Assembly: GCF_001685355.1 (NCBI RefSeq)
Contig: NZ_CP016438.1
Location: forward strand, 434,001 to 498,000
Reading direction: 5' to 3'
Source: Streptomyces lincolnensis
Lineage (GTDB): Bacteria; Actinomycetota; Actinomycetes; Streptomycetales; Streptomycetaceae
DNA length: 64,000 nt
Both the position numbers and the translations under genes were made by a program. Positions 8,511 through 16,620 of this stretch are shown in pieces (the stretch's first letter is position 1; every line of letters starts with the position of its first letter). A model generated the notes under the pieces. It saw only the letters and a program-made list of their open reading frames with translations, did not search any database and was not told where the DNA came from.

Positions 8511-8860
8511 GGCGCCGGGGCGGGGAGCGGCGAGCCGGTCGGGTCGGTGCGCCTCCCAGAGGAGCGGTGACCCGTCGGTCGGGCCGGCCACGCACGAGAG
8601 CGCCGGGCTTGCACGCCCCAGAGGCTGCGAGCCTCCGACCGGGAGCGGTGAACCGGTCGACTCCGAGCACCTCCCACGGAAGCGGTGCCCCGTCGATCAG
8701 GCGGGCCGCGCGCGAGAGCTGCGGGCCTGCGCGCTCCCAGGGGCGGCAAGCCTCCGGCCGGAAGCGGCCCGGCCGGGAACGGTCAGCCGGTCGACTCGGA
8801 GCACCTCCCACGGAAGTGATGCCCCGTCGGTCGGGCGGGCCGCACGCGGGAGTAGCAGGC
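8509..8860. repeat. Three-copy degenerate direct repeat, about 118-134 bp per unit
   Basis: Each unit contains CCGGTCGACTC (variant CCGGTCGGGTC in copy 1), a CCTCCCA...AAG/GAG stretch, a CCCGTCG..TC.GGC stretch and GGGC..GC. The CCGGTC anchors fall at 8535, 8653 and 8787. Copies 2 and 3 are nearly identical over about 80 bp. The block fills the gap between the MHYT gene and the convergent metalloprotease. I see no convincing reading frame with ribosome site in it. Short internal dyads suggest folded RNA or a compound terminator. Confidence 0.8.
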
Positions 8861-8930
8861 ACGCCGCCAGTCGGGCTCGGGGCTGCCCGGCACGCGGTGC
8901 GGTCCGGTCTCGTCCGGTGGAGGCGTGCCG

Positions 8931-11309
8931 TCAGTTGGGAGCGCCGGGTGGGATGCGGGGCAGGGGGTCGAGGCGTACCGACCCCGGGTCGGTGAGGTGG
9001 CGGCCGATCAGGTCGGCGGCCGCGCGCCGCCGCTCGTCGTCGGCCACCCGCAGTTCCGCCGCGAGATGGTGCAGGGCGGCCCGCAGCGGGTCACGGACCG
9101 ATGCGCGCAGCGCGTCGTCGTCCAGGACGGTGAGCAGGTGGTTCAGGAGCGTCCAGTCGGCCGTGTGCTGGACCGCCGCCCCGCCGGGCAGGTCCGGCGG
9201 CACCTTGTCGACCCGCCCCCAGGTGGCGGCCAGCAGCGCGTCCACCACGTCGGTGACGCCGGGCCGGTCCGGATCGACGGCGTGCTGCCAGGCGACCCGG
9301 GTCAACCGGGCGGGCTCCAGCAGCTGTTCGGTGACCAGGGTGACGGCGGCCCGTACCGCCTCGAACGGGTCGAAGACCTGACCTGCGTCGGTGTCCAGGT
9401 ACTGCTCGGTGCGCGTGTACCGGATCGCGGGCGGGGTGAGGGTGCTCAACACCGCGTCGGGCAGGGCGAGTCGCTCGGCACGCAGAAGATCGGCGAGCTG
9501 GGTGAGGGCCTCGTGCTGGGCGTCCGCCCGGACGGGCCGAGTGCCGGGCTCGATGGTCTCCCCACCAGGACGTGCGTCAGGGCCAGCGCCCCTTTCCCCG
9601 GACTCCACAGTCCCCACGCCCGAACCGATCCCGGGCTCTTCCGCCGCCCCCGACTCCCCCGCCAGCCCGTACCCGTAGCGCACACCTCCCACCAGCCGCG
9701 CCGCCGCCGCCACCTCATGACGGTGCAGGAGGTGCAACAGCGTGGCGCGCTCCTCCAGTTCGCCGGTCTGCCGGTCGGGGGGAAGGACGCCCCGGGAGAA
9801 GCCGTGCAGGGCGATGTCGCGCACACGCAGCATCGTCGCCAGTGCGGTGGGGGCGTCGCCGCCCGTCACCCACGGGACGGCGTCGGCGTGCGCGGCCCCG
9901 GGCCCGCTCGCGTCGGCGTCGGCGACGTGGATCAGGCCCGCCTCGGCGGCTTCCCGGCGCAGTGCGGCGAGCTCGGGCTCCTCGTCGCCGTCGGTGAACC
10001 GGCCGTAGGCGTGGGCGACGAGGACGTGGTCCCAGGGACCGAGGCCCCTCTCGTACGGGGCGGAGAGGTCGAGGCCGCCGTCCTCGGTGACGCCGATACG
10101 GGCGTGGGGATAGTCCATGACGGACGGCCGCGGATGCCGGGTACTGGCGAAGTTGTGCATGAAGCCGAGCGCGTGCCCGATCTCGTGCGCGGCGAGCTGC
10201 CGCAGCCTGGCGAGCACCAACTCCTCGACGGCGGCGAGCCGTTCGGCCTCGTCCGGGCGGCCGTAGGGCGCCAGGAGGGCCTCGCCGAGGGCGCGGACCT
10301 GTTCGACGCGCTGGGAGCCGAGCCGTACCCGGGCATGCAGGATCTCGCCGGTGCGCGGGTCGGTCAGACCCTGCCCGAGAGACCAGCCGCGGCCCGCCCG
10401 GTGCACCCAGACCACGCCGTTGACCTCGGGGTCGTAGGGGTCGAAGTCCGCGCCGCCGGTCTCGACGCGGTAGGCGTCGGGGAGGCCGATCCGGGTGAAG
10501 GCCTCGCGCCACCAGTTGCCGCCCTCGACGACCGCCGAGCGGAAGGGCTCGGGGACGGCGGGGTCGACCTGGAACACGATCGGCGCCGCTCCCGGACCGA
10601 CGCGGAAGCGGGGCTGGAGCTTGACCTGGGTGTCCCGGACGCCGACGTGCGCATGGTCGGCGTAGCCGATGCCGTAGCCGCCTGCAGCGGGGTGGAAGCG
10701 ACGCACGGGCATGGGGGAGGCGGGCAGCCGGATCAGGTTCAGCTGCTGGACCACGGTGAGCGCGCGCGGATCGGCGGCGACCGCCCGGACCGCCGCCCCG
10801 CGTCCGGGACCCCGGAAGGTGACGAGCGCCGAGAGGCGCACGCTCTCGGGGCCGGTGCGGCTGTCGGCGACGAGGGGCAGGCTGGTGCGTTCGTCCAGGG
10901 TGTAGTCGCCCTGACCGTGTTCGTGGAGGTGCTCGGCGACCTGGTCGTGGTCGGCCACGACCAGCCCGGTGGCGTCGACGACCACGGCGCCGTGCTCCTC
11001 CAGCAGCACCGGCCCGCTCCACACCACGGACAGGGCGAAGGACTCCCGCCCCGCCCGGACCGCGGCCGCGTCTCCGGAAGTCAGGAAGTGCTTGTTGCGG
11101 ACGACGAGCAGGACCCGGTCCCCGGCCCGGCGGAACTCCGCGAGCCGGGCCTTGCCCGCCCTGCCCCGGTCCAGCCACAGCTCGCTCGAACCGAGACCCT
11201 GGGAGAGGGAGACGGTCAGGAGGAACGGCTCGTCGAAGTGGCGGATGCCCAACAGCAGCCGGTCACCGGGGCGTTCGGTGTCGGTGGGCAAGTCGAGGAA
11301 GTCGGGCAT
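8931..11309 (-). CDS. Zinc-dependent metalloprotease, metzincin-like
   Basis: A 792-residue protein without a clear signal peptide. The zinc site is HEIGHALGFMHN (about residues 373-384), matching HExxHxxGxxH, and a Met-turn-like SVMDYPH follows about 13 residues later. This resembles the actinobacterial and Bacteroides proteases with an N-terminal beta domain (FHPAAGGYGIGYAD, LNLIRLPASP) preceding the catalytic domain. A long helical C-terminal region follows. Residues about 560-600 are a low-complexity Gly/Glu/Pro linker. Lack of a signal suggests cytosolic or non-classical export. It is divergent from the metallophosphoesterase gene. Confidence 0.85.
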   Translation of the reverse strand: MPDFLDLPTDTERPGDRLLLGIRHFDEPFLLTVSLSQGLGSSELWLDRGRAGKARLAEFRRAGDRVLLVVRNKHFLTSGDAAAVRAGRESFALSVVWSGPVLLEEHGAVVVDATGLVVADHDQVAEHLHEHGQGDYTLDERTSLPLVADSRTGPESVRLSALVTFRGPGRGAAVRAVAADPRALTVVQQLNLIRLPASPMPVRRFHPAAGGYGIGYADHAHVGVRDTQVKLQPRFRVGPGAAPIVFQVDPAVPEPFRSAVVEGGNWWREAFTRIGLPDAYRVETGGADFDPYDPEVNGVVWVHRAGRGWSLGQGLTDPRTGEILHARVRLGSQRVEQVRALGEALLAPYGRPDEAERLAAVEELVLARLRQLAAHEIGHALGFMHNFASTRHPRPSVMDYPHARIGVTEDGGLDLSAPYERGLGPWDHVLVAHAYGRFTDGDEEPELAALRREAAEAGLIHVADADASGPGAAHADAVPWVTGGDAPTALATMLRVRDIALHGFSRGVLPPDRQTGELEERATLLHLLHRHEVAAAARLVGGVRYGYGLAGESGAAEEPGIGSGVGTVESGERGAGPDARPGGETIEPGTRPVRADAQHEALTQLADLLRAERLALPDAVLSTLTPPAIRYTRTEQYLDTDAGQVFDPFEAVRAAVTLVTEQLLEPARLTRVAWQHAVDPDRPGVTDVVDALLAATWGRVDKVPPDLPGGAAVQHTADWTLLNHLLTVLDDDALRASVRDPLRAALHHLAAELRVADDERRRAAADLIGRHLTDPGSVRLDPLPRIPPGAPN

Positions 11310-11419
11310 GCGGGGCCTTTCGGGAGACGCGGTGCTGGAGCGATGGTGTCAGGCCGCAAGGCCCGCCCGGGGGGACTCCCCCCTCCCGGCCGGTTCTAGA
11401 TCGTTGTTACGGTTCACCG

Positions 11420-12922
11420 GTGTCCGACTCCTCACGCGATACCGCCGAAGGCGCCGGCTGGGGCACCGCCGAACGCGGTGAGTACCAGCGGCTGATGCCA
11501 CCCAAGGTCGAGAAGCTGTCCTGGCTGAACCCGAAGACCCTGTGGGCCGCCCGCAACGGCGTGGTGGCGTCCTGGTTCGGCGACCCCACGGGCCGGACGC
11601 GCGGCCGGTGGGTGGCGCGGCGGGCGGCGGCCGGGATTCCCGCCGACAAGGTGATCCGGCGCGACGACCCGGACACCTTCTCCTTCATGGTCATCGGCGA
11701 CACGGGCGAGGGCGACGATCCCCAGTACGCCGTCGTACCGGGCTTTCTGAAGGTCGGTCAGGACTCCCGGTTCGCGGTCGTCGCCAGTGACGTGATCTAT
11801 CCGGTGGGCAGTGCGGACGACTACGGCACGAAGTTCTTCCGCCCGTACCAGGACTTCCGGGCGCCGATCTACGCGATACCGGGCAACCACGACTGGTACG
11901 AGGACCTGGGCGCCTTCATGCGCGTCTTCTGCGGTGACGCCCCGCCCCTGGAGCCCGAGCCCGCGCCCCGCCCGCTCTCCCGAGCGTGGCTGCGCCATCT
12001 GCTGTGGCACCGGCCGCGCGCCGGCGACGGCCAACGCCTCGACGAGGCCCGGCGGTTGCGGTCGGCACCGGAGCAACAGGCCGTCCAGCCGGGCCCGTAC
12101 TGGGCCGTCGACGCCGGACCGGTGCGGATCATAGGCATCGACACGGGCCTGCTCGGCACCGTCGACGCCGAACAGGGCGCCTGGCTCCGCGAGGTCTCCC
12201 AGGGGCCGCGCCCGAAGATCCTCGTCACGGGCTCGCCGCTGTACGTGGACGGCGAGCACCACCCCTGCGCGATAGAGGGCGGCGGCACGGTCGACGAGAT
12301 CGTCCGCGATCCGGACCACCACTACGTGGCGGCGATAGGCGGCGACATCCACAACTACCAGCGCTATCCGGTCCCGGTGGACGGCCGCACCATCCAGTAC
12401 GTGGTCTCGGGCGGCGGCGGCGCGTTCATGCACGCCACCCACACCATCCCGCGCGTCTCGGTCGCGAACGTCACCGAGGAGGACTTCCGCTGCTATCCGC
12501 TGCGCGGCGACTCGCTGGCCTTCTACAGCACGCTCTACGGCCGCCGCCTGCGCCTGCGCCGCTTCTTCACCCTCACCGAGGCCGAGGCGACGGCCGTGAT
12601 CGCCGAGCGGCTGGGCGTCCGGCCGACCCGCTCTCCCAGCGGACCCACGCGGGTCACCCTGCGCACGCGCCTCGTGGCGAGCCTGCTCGGCGCCGGTGGC
12701 CGCCCCGACCGCACCTCCCGCTTCCGGCTCCCGGTGCGCAAGATCTACACCCAGCTGTTCTCTCCGGGCTCCGCGACCTACAGCCCGCCGTTCTTCAAGT
12801 GCTTCCTGCGCCTGGACGTCACCCCGGAGTCGGTCCGGCTGCGCTGCTACGCCGCCACCGGCAACCGCGCCCAGGAGATCGACCCGCCGGTCGAGGACGA
12901 GGTGACCATCCCACTCACCTGA
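11420..12922 (+). CDS. Calcineurin-like metallophosphoesterase
   Basis: A 500-residue protein. The di-metal phosphoesterase signature is split as usual: VIGDTGEGDD (about residue 93), ASDVIYPVGSADDY, IPGNHDWYED (about 155) and GGDIHNYQRY (about 310); the canonical GD-x-Y-x-G motif is present in altered form as SDVIYPVG. The C-terminal 150 residues are a family-specific extension. No signal peptide is visible. The GTG start has no strong ribosome site and sits at the edge of a 110-bp divergent promoter region shared with the metalloprotease; a leaderless mRNA is possible. The substrate is unknown. Confidence 0.85.
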   Translation: MSDSSRDTAEGAGWGTAERGEYQRLMPPKVEKLSWLNPKTLWAARNGVVASWFGDPTGRTRGRWVARRAAAGIPADKVIRRDDPDTFSFMVIGDTGEGDDPQYAVVPGFLKVGQDSRFAVVASDVIYPVGSADDYGTKFFRPYQDFRAPIYAIPGNHDWYEDLGAFMRVFCGDAPPLEPEPAPRPLSRAWLRHLLWHRPRAGDGQRLDEARRLRSAPEQQAVQPGPYWAVDAGPVRIIGIDTGLLGTVDAEQGAWLREVSQGPRPKILVTGSPLYVDGEHHPCAIEGGGTVDEIVRDPDHHYVAAIGGDIHNYQRYPVPVDGRTIQYVVSGGGGAFMHATHTIPRVSVANVTEEDFRCYPLRGDSLAFYSTLYGRRLRLRRFFTLTEAEATAVIAERLGVRPTRSPSGPTRVTLRTRLVASLLGAGGRPDRTSRFRLPVRKIYTQLFSPGSATYSPPFFKCFLRLDVTPESVRLRCYAATGNRAQEIDPPVEDEVTIPLT

Positions 12923-12983
12923 TCGGATCCTCACCAGGTCGGGGAACACTTCCCTCGGCGACCGGGTTGGCACTGCCGTACTA

Positions 12984-12997
12984 CTTGATTCATCAAG
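12984..12997. promoter_or_regulatory. Palindromic operator candidate CTTGATTCATCAAG
   Basis: A 14-bp palindrome with arms CTTGAT/ATCAAG around TC, 18 bp upstream of the GTG of the LLM oxidoreductase. Its length and sequence resemble MarR-type operators. No adjacent MarR gene exists, so the regulator is unknown. Confidence 0.5.
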
Positions 12998-13014
12998 CAA
13001 CCACGGAGGAGCCC

Positions 13015-14043
13015 GTGCCCTCGACCCCCCGCCCCCTGCGCAAGCTGGGCTTCCTGACCATCGGCCTGTTCGACGAGGCGGACCCACGCCGGGGACACGA
13101 GTCCACTCTGGAGATCATCGAGCTGGGCGAGCGGCTGGGCTTCGACAGCGCGTGGCTGCGCCATCGCCATCTCCAGTACGGCATCTCCTCCCCCGTCGCG
13201 GTGATGGCCGCGGCCTCGCAGCGCACCAGCCGTATCGAGCTCGGCACCGCGGTCATTCCGCTCGGCTGGGAGAACCCGCTGCGGCTGGCCGAGGACCTCG
13301 CGACGGTCGACCTGCTGTCCGGCGGACGCGTCAACCCGGGAGTGAGCGTGGGCCCGCCGATGCACTACGACCAGGTCAAGGACGCCCTGTACCCGGACAC
13401 CGCCGACGTGGAGGACTTCTCCTACGAGCGGGTGCGGCGACTGCTGGACCTCGTGCGGGGCAAGCCGGCGACGGACTTCAGCGGCGTGGAAGGGTTCGAG
13501 GTGTTCAGTGACCGGGTGCAGCCGCACTCCCCCGGCCTGGGCCGGCGCCTCTGGTACGGCGGTGGCAGCCTCGGTTCGGCGCGCTGGGCCGGTGAGCACG
13601 GCATGAACTTCCTGACCAGCAGTGTCGTCAAGGCGGAGGCCGCGCAGGGGCCGTACGACTTCGCGGAGATCCAGCTGTCGCACATCCGCGCCTTCCGCGC
13701 CGCGCATCCCGACGGCGAGGACGCCCGTGTCTCCCAGGGCCTGGTCGTCATCCCCACGGACTCCGCCTCGCCCGCACAGCGCGCCAAGTACGAGGAGTAC
13801 GCGGCGAAGCGCACGCCTCGCACCACGTCACCGCAGGGGCCGGCGCGTCTGATGTTCGCGCCCGACATCGTCGGCACCTCGCAGGAGATCGCCGAACGGC
13901 TGCACGCGCACGCCGCGTTCCGCGAGATCGACGAGGTGGCGTTCGCGCTGCCGTTCACCTTCGGGCACGAGGACTATGTGCAGATCCTGACCGACACGGC
14001 GACGAAGCTGGGTCCGGCACTCGGCTGGCGCCCGGCCGCCTGA
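13015..14043 (+). CDS. LLM-class flavin-dependent monooxygenase
   Basis: A 342-residue luciferase-like TIM-barrel enzyme: LGFLTIGLFDE at the start, ERLGFDSAWLRHRHLQYG, ASQRTSRIELGTAVIPLGWENP, LSGGRVNPGVSVGPP and the C-terminal DEVAFALPFTFGHEDYVQIL are all typical of the FMN-dependent branch. The GTG is preceded by ACGGAGGAG. It ends two bases before the stop of the convergent TauD-type dioxygenase. Proteins of both families often cooperate in use of organosulfur or other recalcitrant compounds, but they are not co-transcribed here. A palindrome upstream suggests inducible control. Confidence 0.85.
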   Translation: MPSTPRPLRKLGFLTIGLFDEADPRRGHESTLEIIELGERLGFDSAWLRHRHLQYGISSPVAVMAAASQRTSRIELGTAVIPLGWENPLRLAEDLATVDLLSGGRVNPGVSVGPPMHYDQVKDALYPDTADVEDFSYERVRRLLDLVRGKPATDFSGVEGFEVFSDRVQPHSPGLGRRLWYGGGSLGSARWAGEHGMNFLTSSVVKAEAAQGPYDFAEIQLSHIRAFRAAHPDGEDARVSQGLVVIPTDSASPAQRAKYEEYAAKRTPRTTSPQGPARLMFAPDIVGTSQEIAERLHAHAAFREIDEVAFALPFTFGHEDYVQILTDTATKLGPALGWRPAA

Positions 14044-14045
14044 GG

Positions 14046-15011
14046 TCACCAACGGCCCACCTCGGTCCCGACGATCGGCTCCGACGGCTTGCCGTCCACG
14101 CCGACCGGTACCTCCCCGGTGAGCATCACCCGGTGCATGGTCCGGGGGAAGCCGAGGTGGGCGTTGTCCCCGGGGGCCAGGTGGATGGTGGCCCGGTTGT
14201 CCCAGAAGGCGACGCTGCCCGGCTCCCAGCGGAAGCGGACCGTGTACTCGGGCCGGGTGGCCTGCGCCAGCAGCATCTCCAGGACGGCGGCGCTCTCGGC
14301 CCGGGAGAGGTCGGCGATCTGCTCCAGGTAGTAGCCGTTGACGGACAGGATCCGCTCCCCCGACTCCGGGTGGACCCGCACCAGCGGGTGCAGGGAGGCG
14401 ATCTGGTGGTCCAGCAGATGCCGGACGTACGCGTCGTCGCCGGGCCGCGGCTGGTACCCCACGCCGAGCCGGTGCTCGGCGCGCAGCCCGTCCACGAACT
14501 CCCGCACGGGGGCGGAGAGTCCGGCGTAGGCGGCGGCCAGGTTGGACCAGGTGGTGTCGCCGCCGTAGGGCGGAACGGTCTCGGCGCGCAGGATCGTCGC
14601 GGCCGGCGGGTCGACGCGGGCGCCGTGGTCGCAGTGCCAGCCGCGCAGCAGGGTGTGCCGACGGCGCTGGAGCCACTCCTCGTGCTCCATGCCGAATCTG
14701 CCGCCCAGCTCCAGGCGGTCGGCGGTCGTCTCGACCTCCGGGAAGTCCGGGGGCGAGGCGCTGCCGCGCCTGCGCAGGACGACCGGCTCGCCGAACCGGC
14801 GCGCGAACGCCACATGCCCGGCGTGGTCGAGCCGCTGCCCGCGGAAGAACACCACCTTCCAGCGCAGCACGGCCGCCCTGATCGCGGCGACCTGGCCGTC
14901 GTCGAGACCGACGGCCAGGTCCACCCCGCCGATCTCGGCGCCGATGTGCCCGGCGACCGGGTTCACCTCGATGCCCGCGGCCCCCTCCCGCACGTCCCTG
15001 TCCGTCGTCAT
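14046..15011 (-). CDS. TauD/TfdA-family Fe(II)/2-oxoglutarate dioxygenase
   Basis: A 321-residue enzyme. The iron ligands are His and Asp of WHCDHG (about residue 123) and the distal His in PRTMHRVMLTGE (about 290); the 2-oxoglutarate Arg is probably the last conserved Arg nearby. The N-terminal IEVNPVAGHIGAEIGGVDLA and VVFFRGQ are hallmarks of taurine dioxygenase relatives. In the family it hydroxylates the carbon next to a sulfonate, ether or carboxylate. There are no sulfonate transport genes alongside, so the substrate stays open. Confidence 0.85.
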   Translation of the reverse strand: MTTDRDVREGAAGIEVNPVAGHIGAEIGGVDLAVGLDDGQVAAIRAAVLRWKVVFFRGQRLDHAGHVAFARRFGEPVVLRRRGSASPPDFPEVETTADRLELGGRFGMEHEEWLQRRRHTLLRGWHCDHGARVDPPAATILRAETVPPYGGDTTWSNLAAAYAGLSAPVREFVDGLRAEHRLGVGYQPRPGDDAYVRHLLDHQIASLHPLVRVHPESGERILSVNGYYLEQIADLSRAESAAVLEMLLAQATRPEYTVRFRWEPGSVAFWDNRATIHLAPGDNAHLGFPRTMHRVMLTGEVPVGVDGKPSEPIVGTEVGRW

Positions 15012-15172
15012 GCGCGCTCCGTCGATCGACCTCGGCTACGTATCAGAGGGTGCCAGCCGAGCCCCTGATTGGCGACCGCGCCCCACAGCGAGGTGTTCCC
15101 CGGGAAGGCAGCCCCGTTCCTGGGCGTTGCACCCGCCGACACGATCGATGTCCGAGGGAATGCGGTGACGCG

Positions 15173-16090
15173 ATGAAGGCAGTGCGGTTCCACGAGTACG
15201 GCGGGATCGATGTCCTGCGAGTGGAGGAGGTCGAACGCCCGGCGCCCGGCCCGGGGCAGGTGCTGGTCGAGGTCCGTGCGGCCGGGATCCAGCCCGGCGA
15301 GGTGATGATCCGCAGCGGTGCGCGGCACGACCGCTGGCCGGCGACGTTCCCCTCCGGGCAGGGCAGCGACCTGGCCGGCGTCGTGGTGGAGGTCGGGCCG
15401 CAGGTGCGCGGCTTCGCCGTGGGCGACGAGGTCCTGGGCTTCACCCACGGCAGAGCGAGCCACGCGGAGTTCGTCGTGGTCGACGACGTGCATCTCTTCT
15501 CCCGTCCCGAGGGGCTCTCCTGGGACGTGGCCGGGTCGTTGTACGTGGCCGGGACGACCGCCTACGCCACCGTGTTCGCGGTGGACCCCGGACCGGCCGA
15601 CACGGTCGTGGTGTCCGGTGCGGCGGGCGGCGTCGGATCGCTGGCCGTGCAGCTCGCGCGGAGGCGCGGCGCGACGGTGATCGGGTTGGCGGGCGAGCGC
15701 AACCACGCCTGGCTCAAGGAGCGCGGTGTCGTCCCGGTCGCGTACGGGGAGGGCGTGGCCGAACGGATCCGGCGGGCTTCGGCCGGACGCGTCGACGCGT
15801 TCATCGACACGTTCGGCGACGGCTACGTGGAGCTGGCGGTGGAGTTGGGGGTGAGTCCCGAGCGGATCGACACGATCCGGGACTGGCGGGCGGCGGCCAG
15901 GGTCGGTGCCCGGACCTACGGAGAGGGCTCGGCGGCGTGCGCGGTCGTGCTCGGCGAGGTGGCCCGGCTCGTCGCGCGCGGCGAGGTGGAGGTGCCGATC
16001 GCCCGCACCTACCCGCTGGAGCAGGTGCGGGACGCGTTCCGCGAGCTGGAACGGGGGCACACCCACGGCAAGATCGTGCTGCGTCCGTAG
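15173..16090 (+). CDS. Zinc-type alcohol dehydrogenase-like quinone/enone reductase
   Basis: A 305-residue medium-chain reductase. MKAVRFHEYGGIDVLRVEEVERPAPGPGQVLVEVRAAGIQPGE starts the GroES-like domain, and the NADPH-binding GAAGGVGSLAVQLARRRGA lies near residue 150. No catalytic or structural Zn-binding Cys cluster is present, which places it with zeta-crystallin-type quinone oxidoreductases. The C-terminal GHTHGKIVLRP is typical. The ATG is preceded only by a weak GAGGGAA. It is divergent from the dioxygenase gene. Confidence 0.85.
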   Translation: MKAVRFHEYGGIDVLRVEEVERPAPGPGQVLVEVRAAGIQPGEVMIRSGARHDRWPATFPSGQGSDLAGVVVEVGPQVRGFAVGDEVLGFTHGRASHAEFVVVDDVHLFSRPEGLSWDVAGSLYVAGTTAYATVFAVDPGPADTVVVSGAAGGVGSLAVQLARRRGATVIGLAGERNHAWLKERGVVPVAYGEGVAERIRRASAGRVDAFIDTFGDGYVELAVELGVSPERIDTIRDWRAAARVGARTYGEGSAACAVVLGEVARLVARGEVEVPIARTYPLEQVRDAFRELERGHTHGKIVLRP

Positions 16091-16242
16091 CCCTCGCGGC
16101 TGTACCGGGACTCGGTGGTTGTCGCCGTCGGCACCGCATAGGCTGCGCGGCAACCCGGACGAAACAGCCGGACTGTCACCAGGGAGGCGCTGGAGTTGTC
16201 GCACACATCCGATCGCCGGTCTTCCTGTCGCCGGGGCACAGT

Positions 16243-16620
16243 GTGACGCGCGACGATCTCATCGCCATGCTCCGCGAACAGACCCCGGCATGCGGGCCCG
16301 CACGCGACGCGTTGATCGCCGGGGCCGACTTCGTCGTCTGGGACGGCCTGGTCCCGGCCAACCGGCACGCGGGCGTCTTCCGGCTTCGAATGCGCCACTC
16401 CTTGAAGCGTGGCCACACGATCGACGGCCTGGCCGACAGCGTCGACATCCTTGCAGGGGCCGGGGAAGAGCCGCTTCGTACCGGATCCATCGACGCGGTG
16501 GACAGGTCATCCTGGTTCATCATCTTCCTGAACTCCACGGCGACAGCAGTGGTGGCCTGCTGCGGCGGGCGCCGGCCCACCACCATGGAGTCGGCCGACG
16601 CCCCCGTCCTCAGAGGGTGA
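16243..16620 (+). CDS. Hypothetical protein, about 125 aa
   Basis: A small protein starting VTRDDLIAMLREQTPACG, with no signal or membrane segment and no family I recognise. The frame is open well upstream, but sequence before the GTG at 16243 looks non-coding; ATG 16267 is another start. Codon use is less biased than in neighbours (for example TTC/AAG-rich stretches and several AT-rich codons). The 3-prime end overlaps the convergent GH32 gene by 11 bp. Confidence 0.5.
   Translation: MTRDDLIAMLREQTPACGPARDALIAGADFVVWDGLVPANRHAGVFRLRMRHSLKRGHTIDGLADSVDILAGAGEEPLRTGSIDAVDRSSWFIIFLNSTATAVVACCGGRRPTTMESADAPVLRG

Noticed and set aside
8925..11399. An 824-codon plus-strand frame over the metalloprotease
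   Set aside because: It is antisense to a gene with an intact HExxHxxGxxH site; no domain, and composition is typical of a shadow frame.
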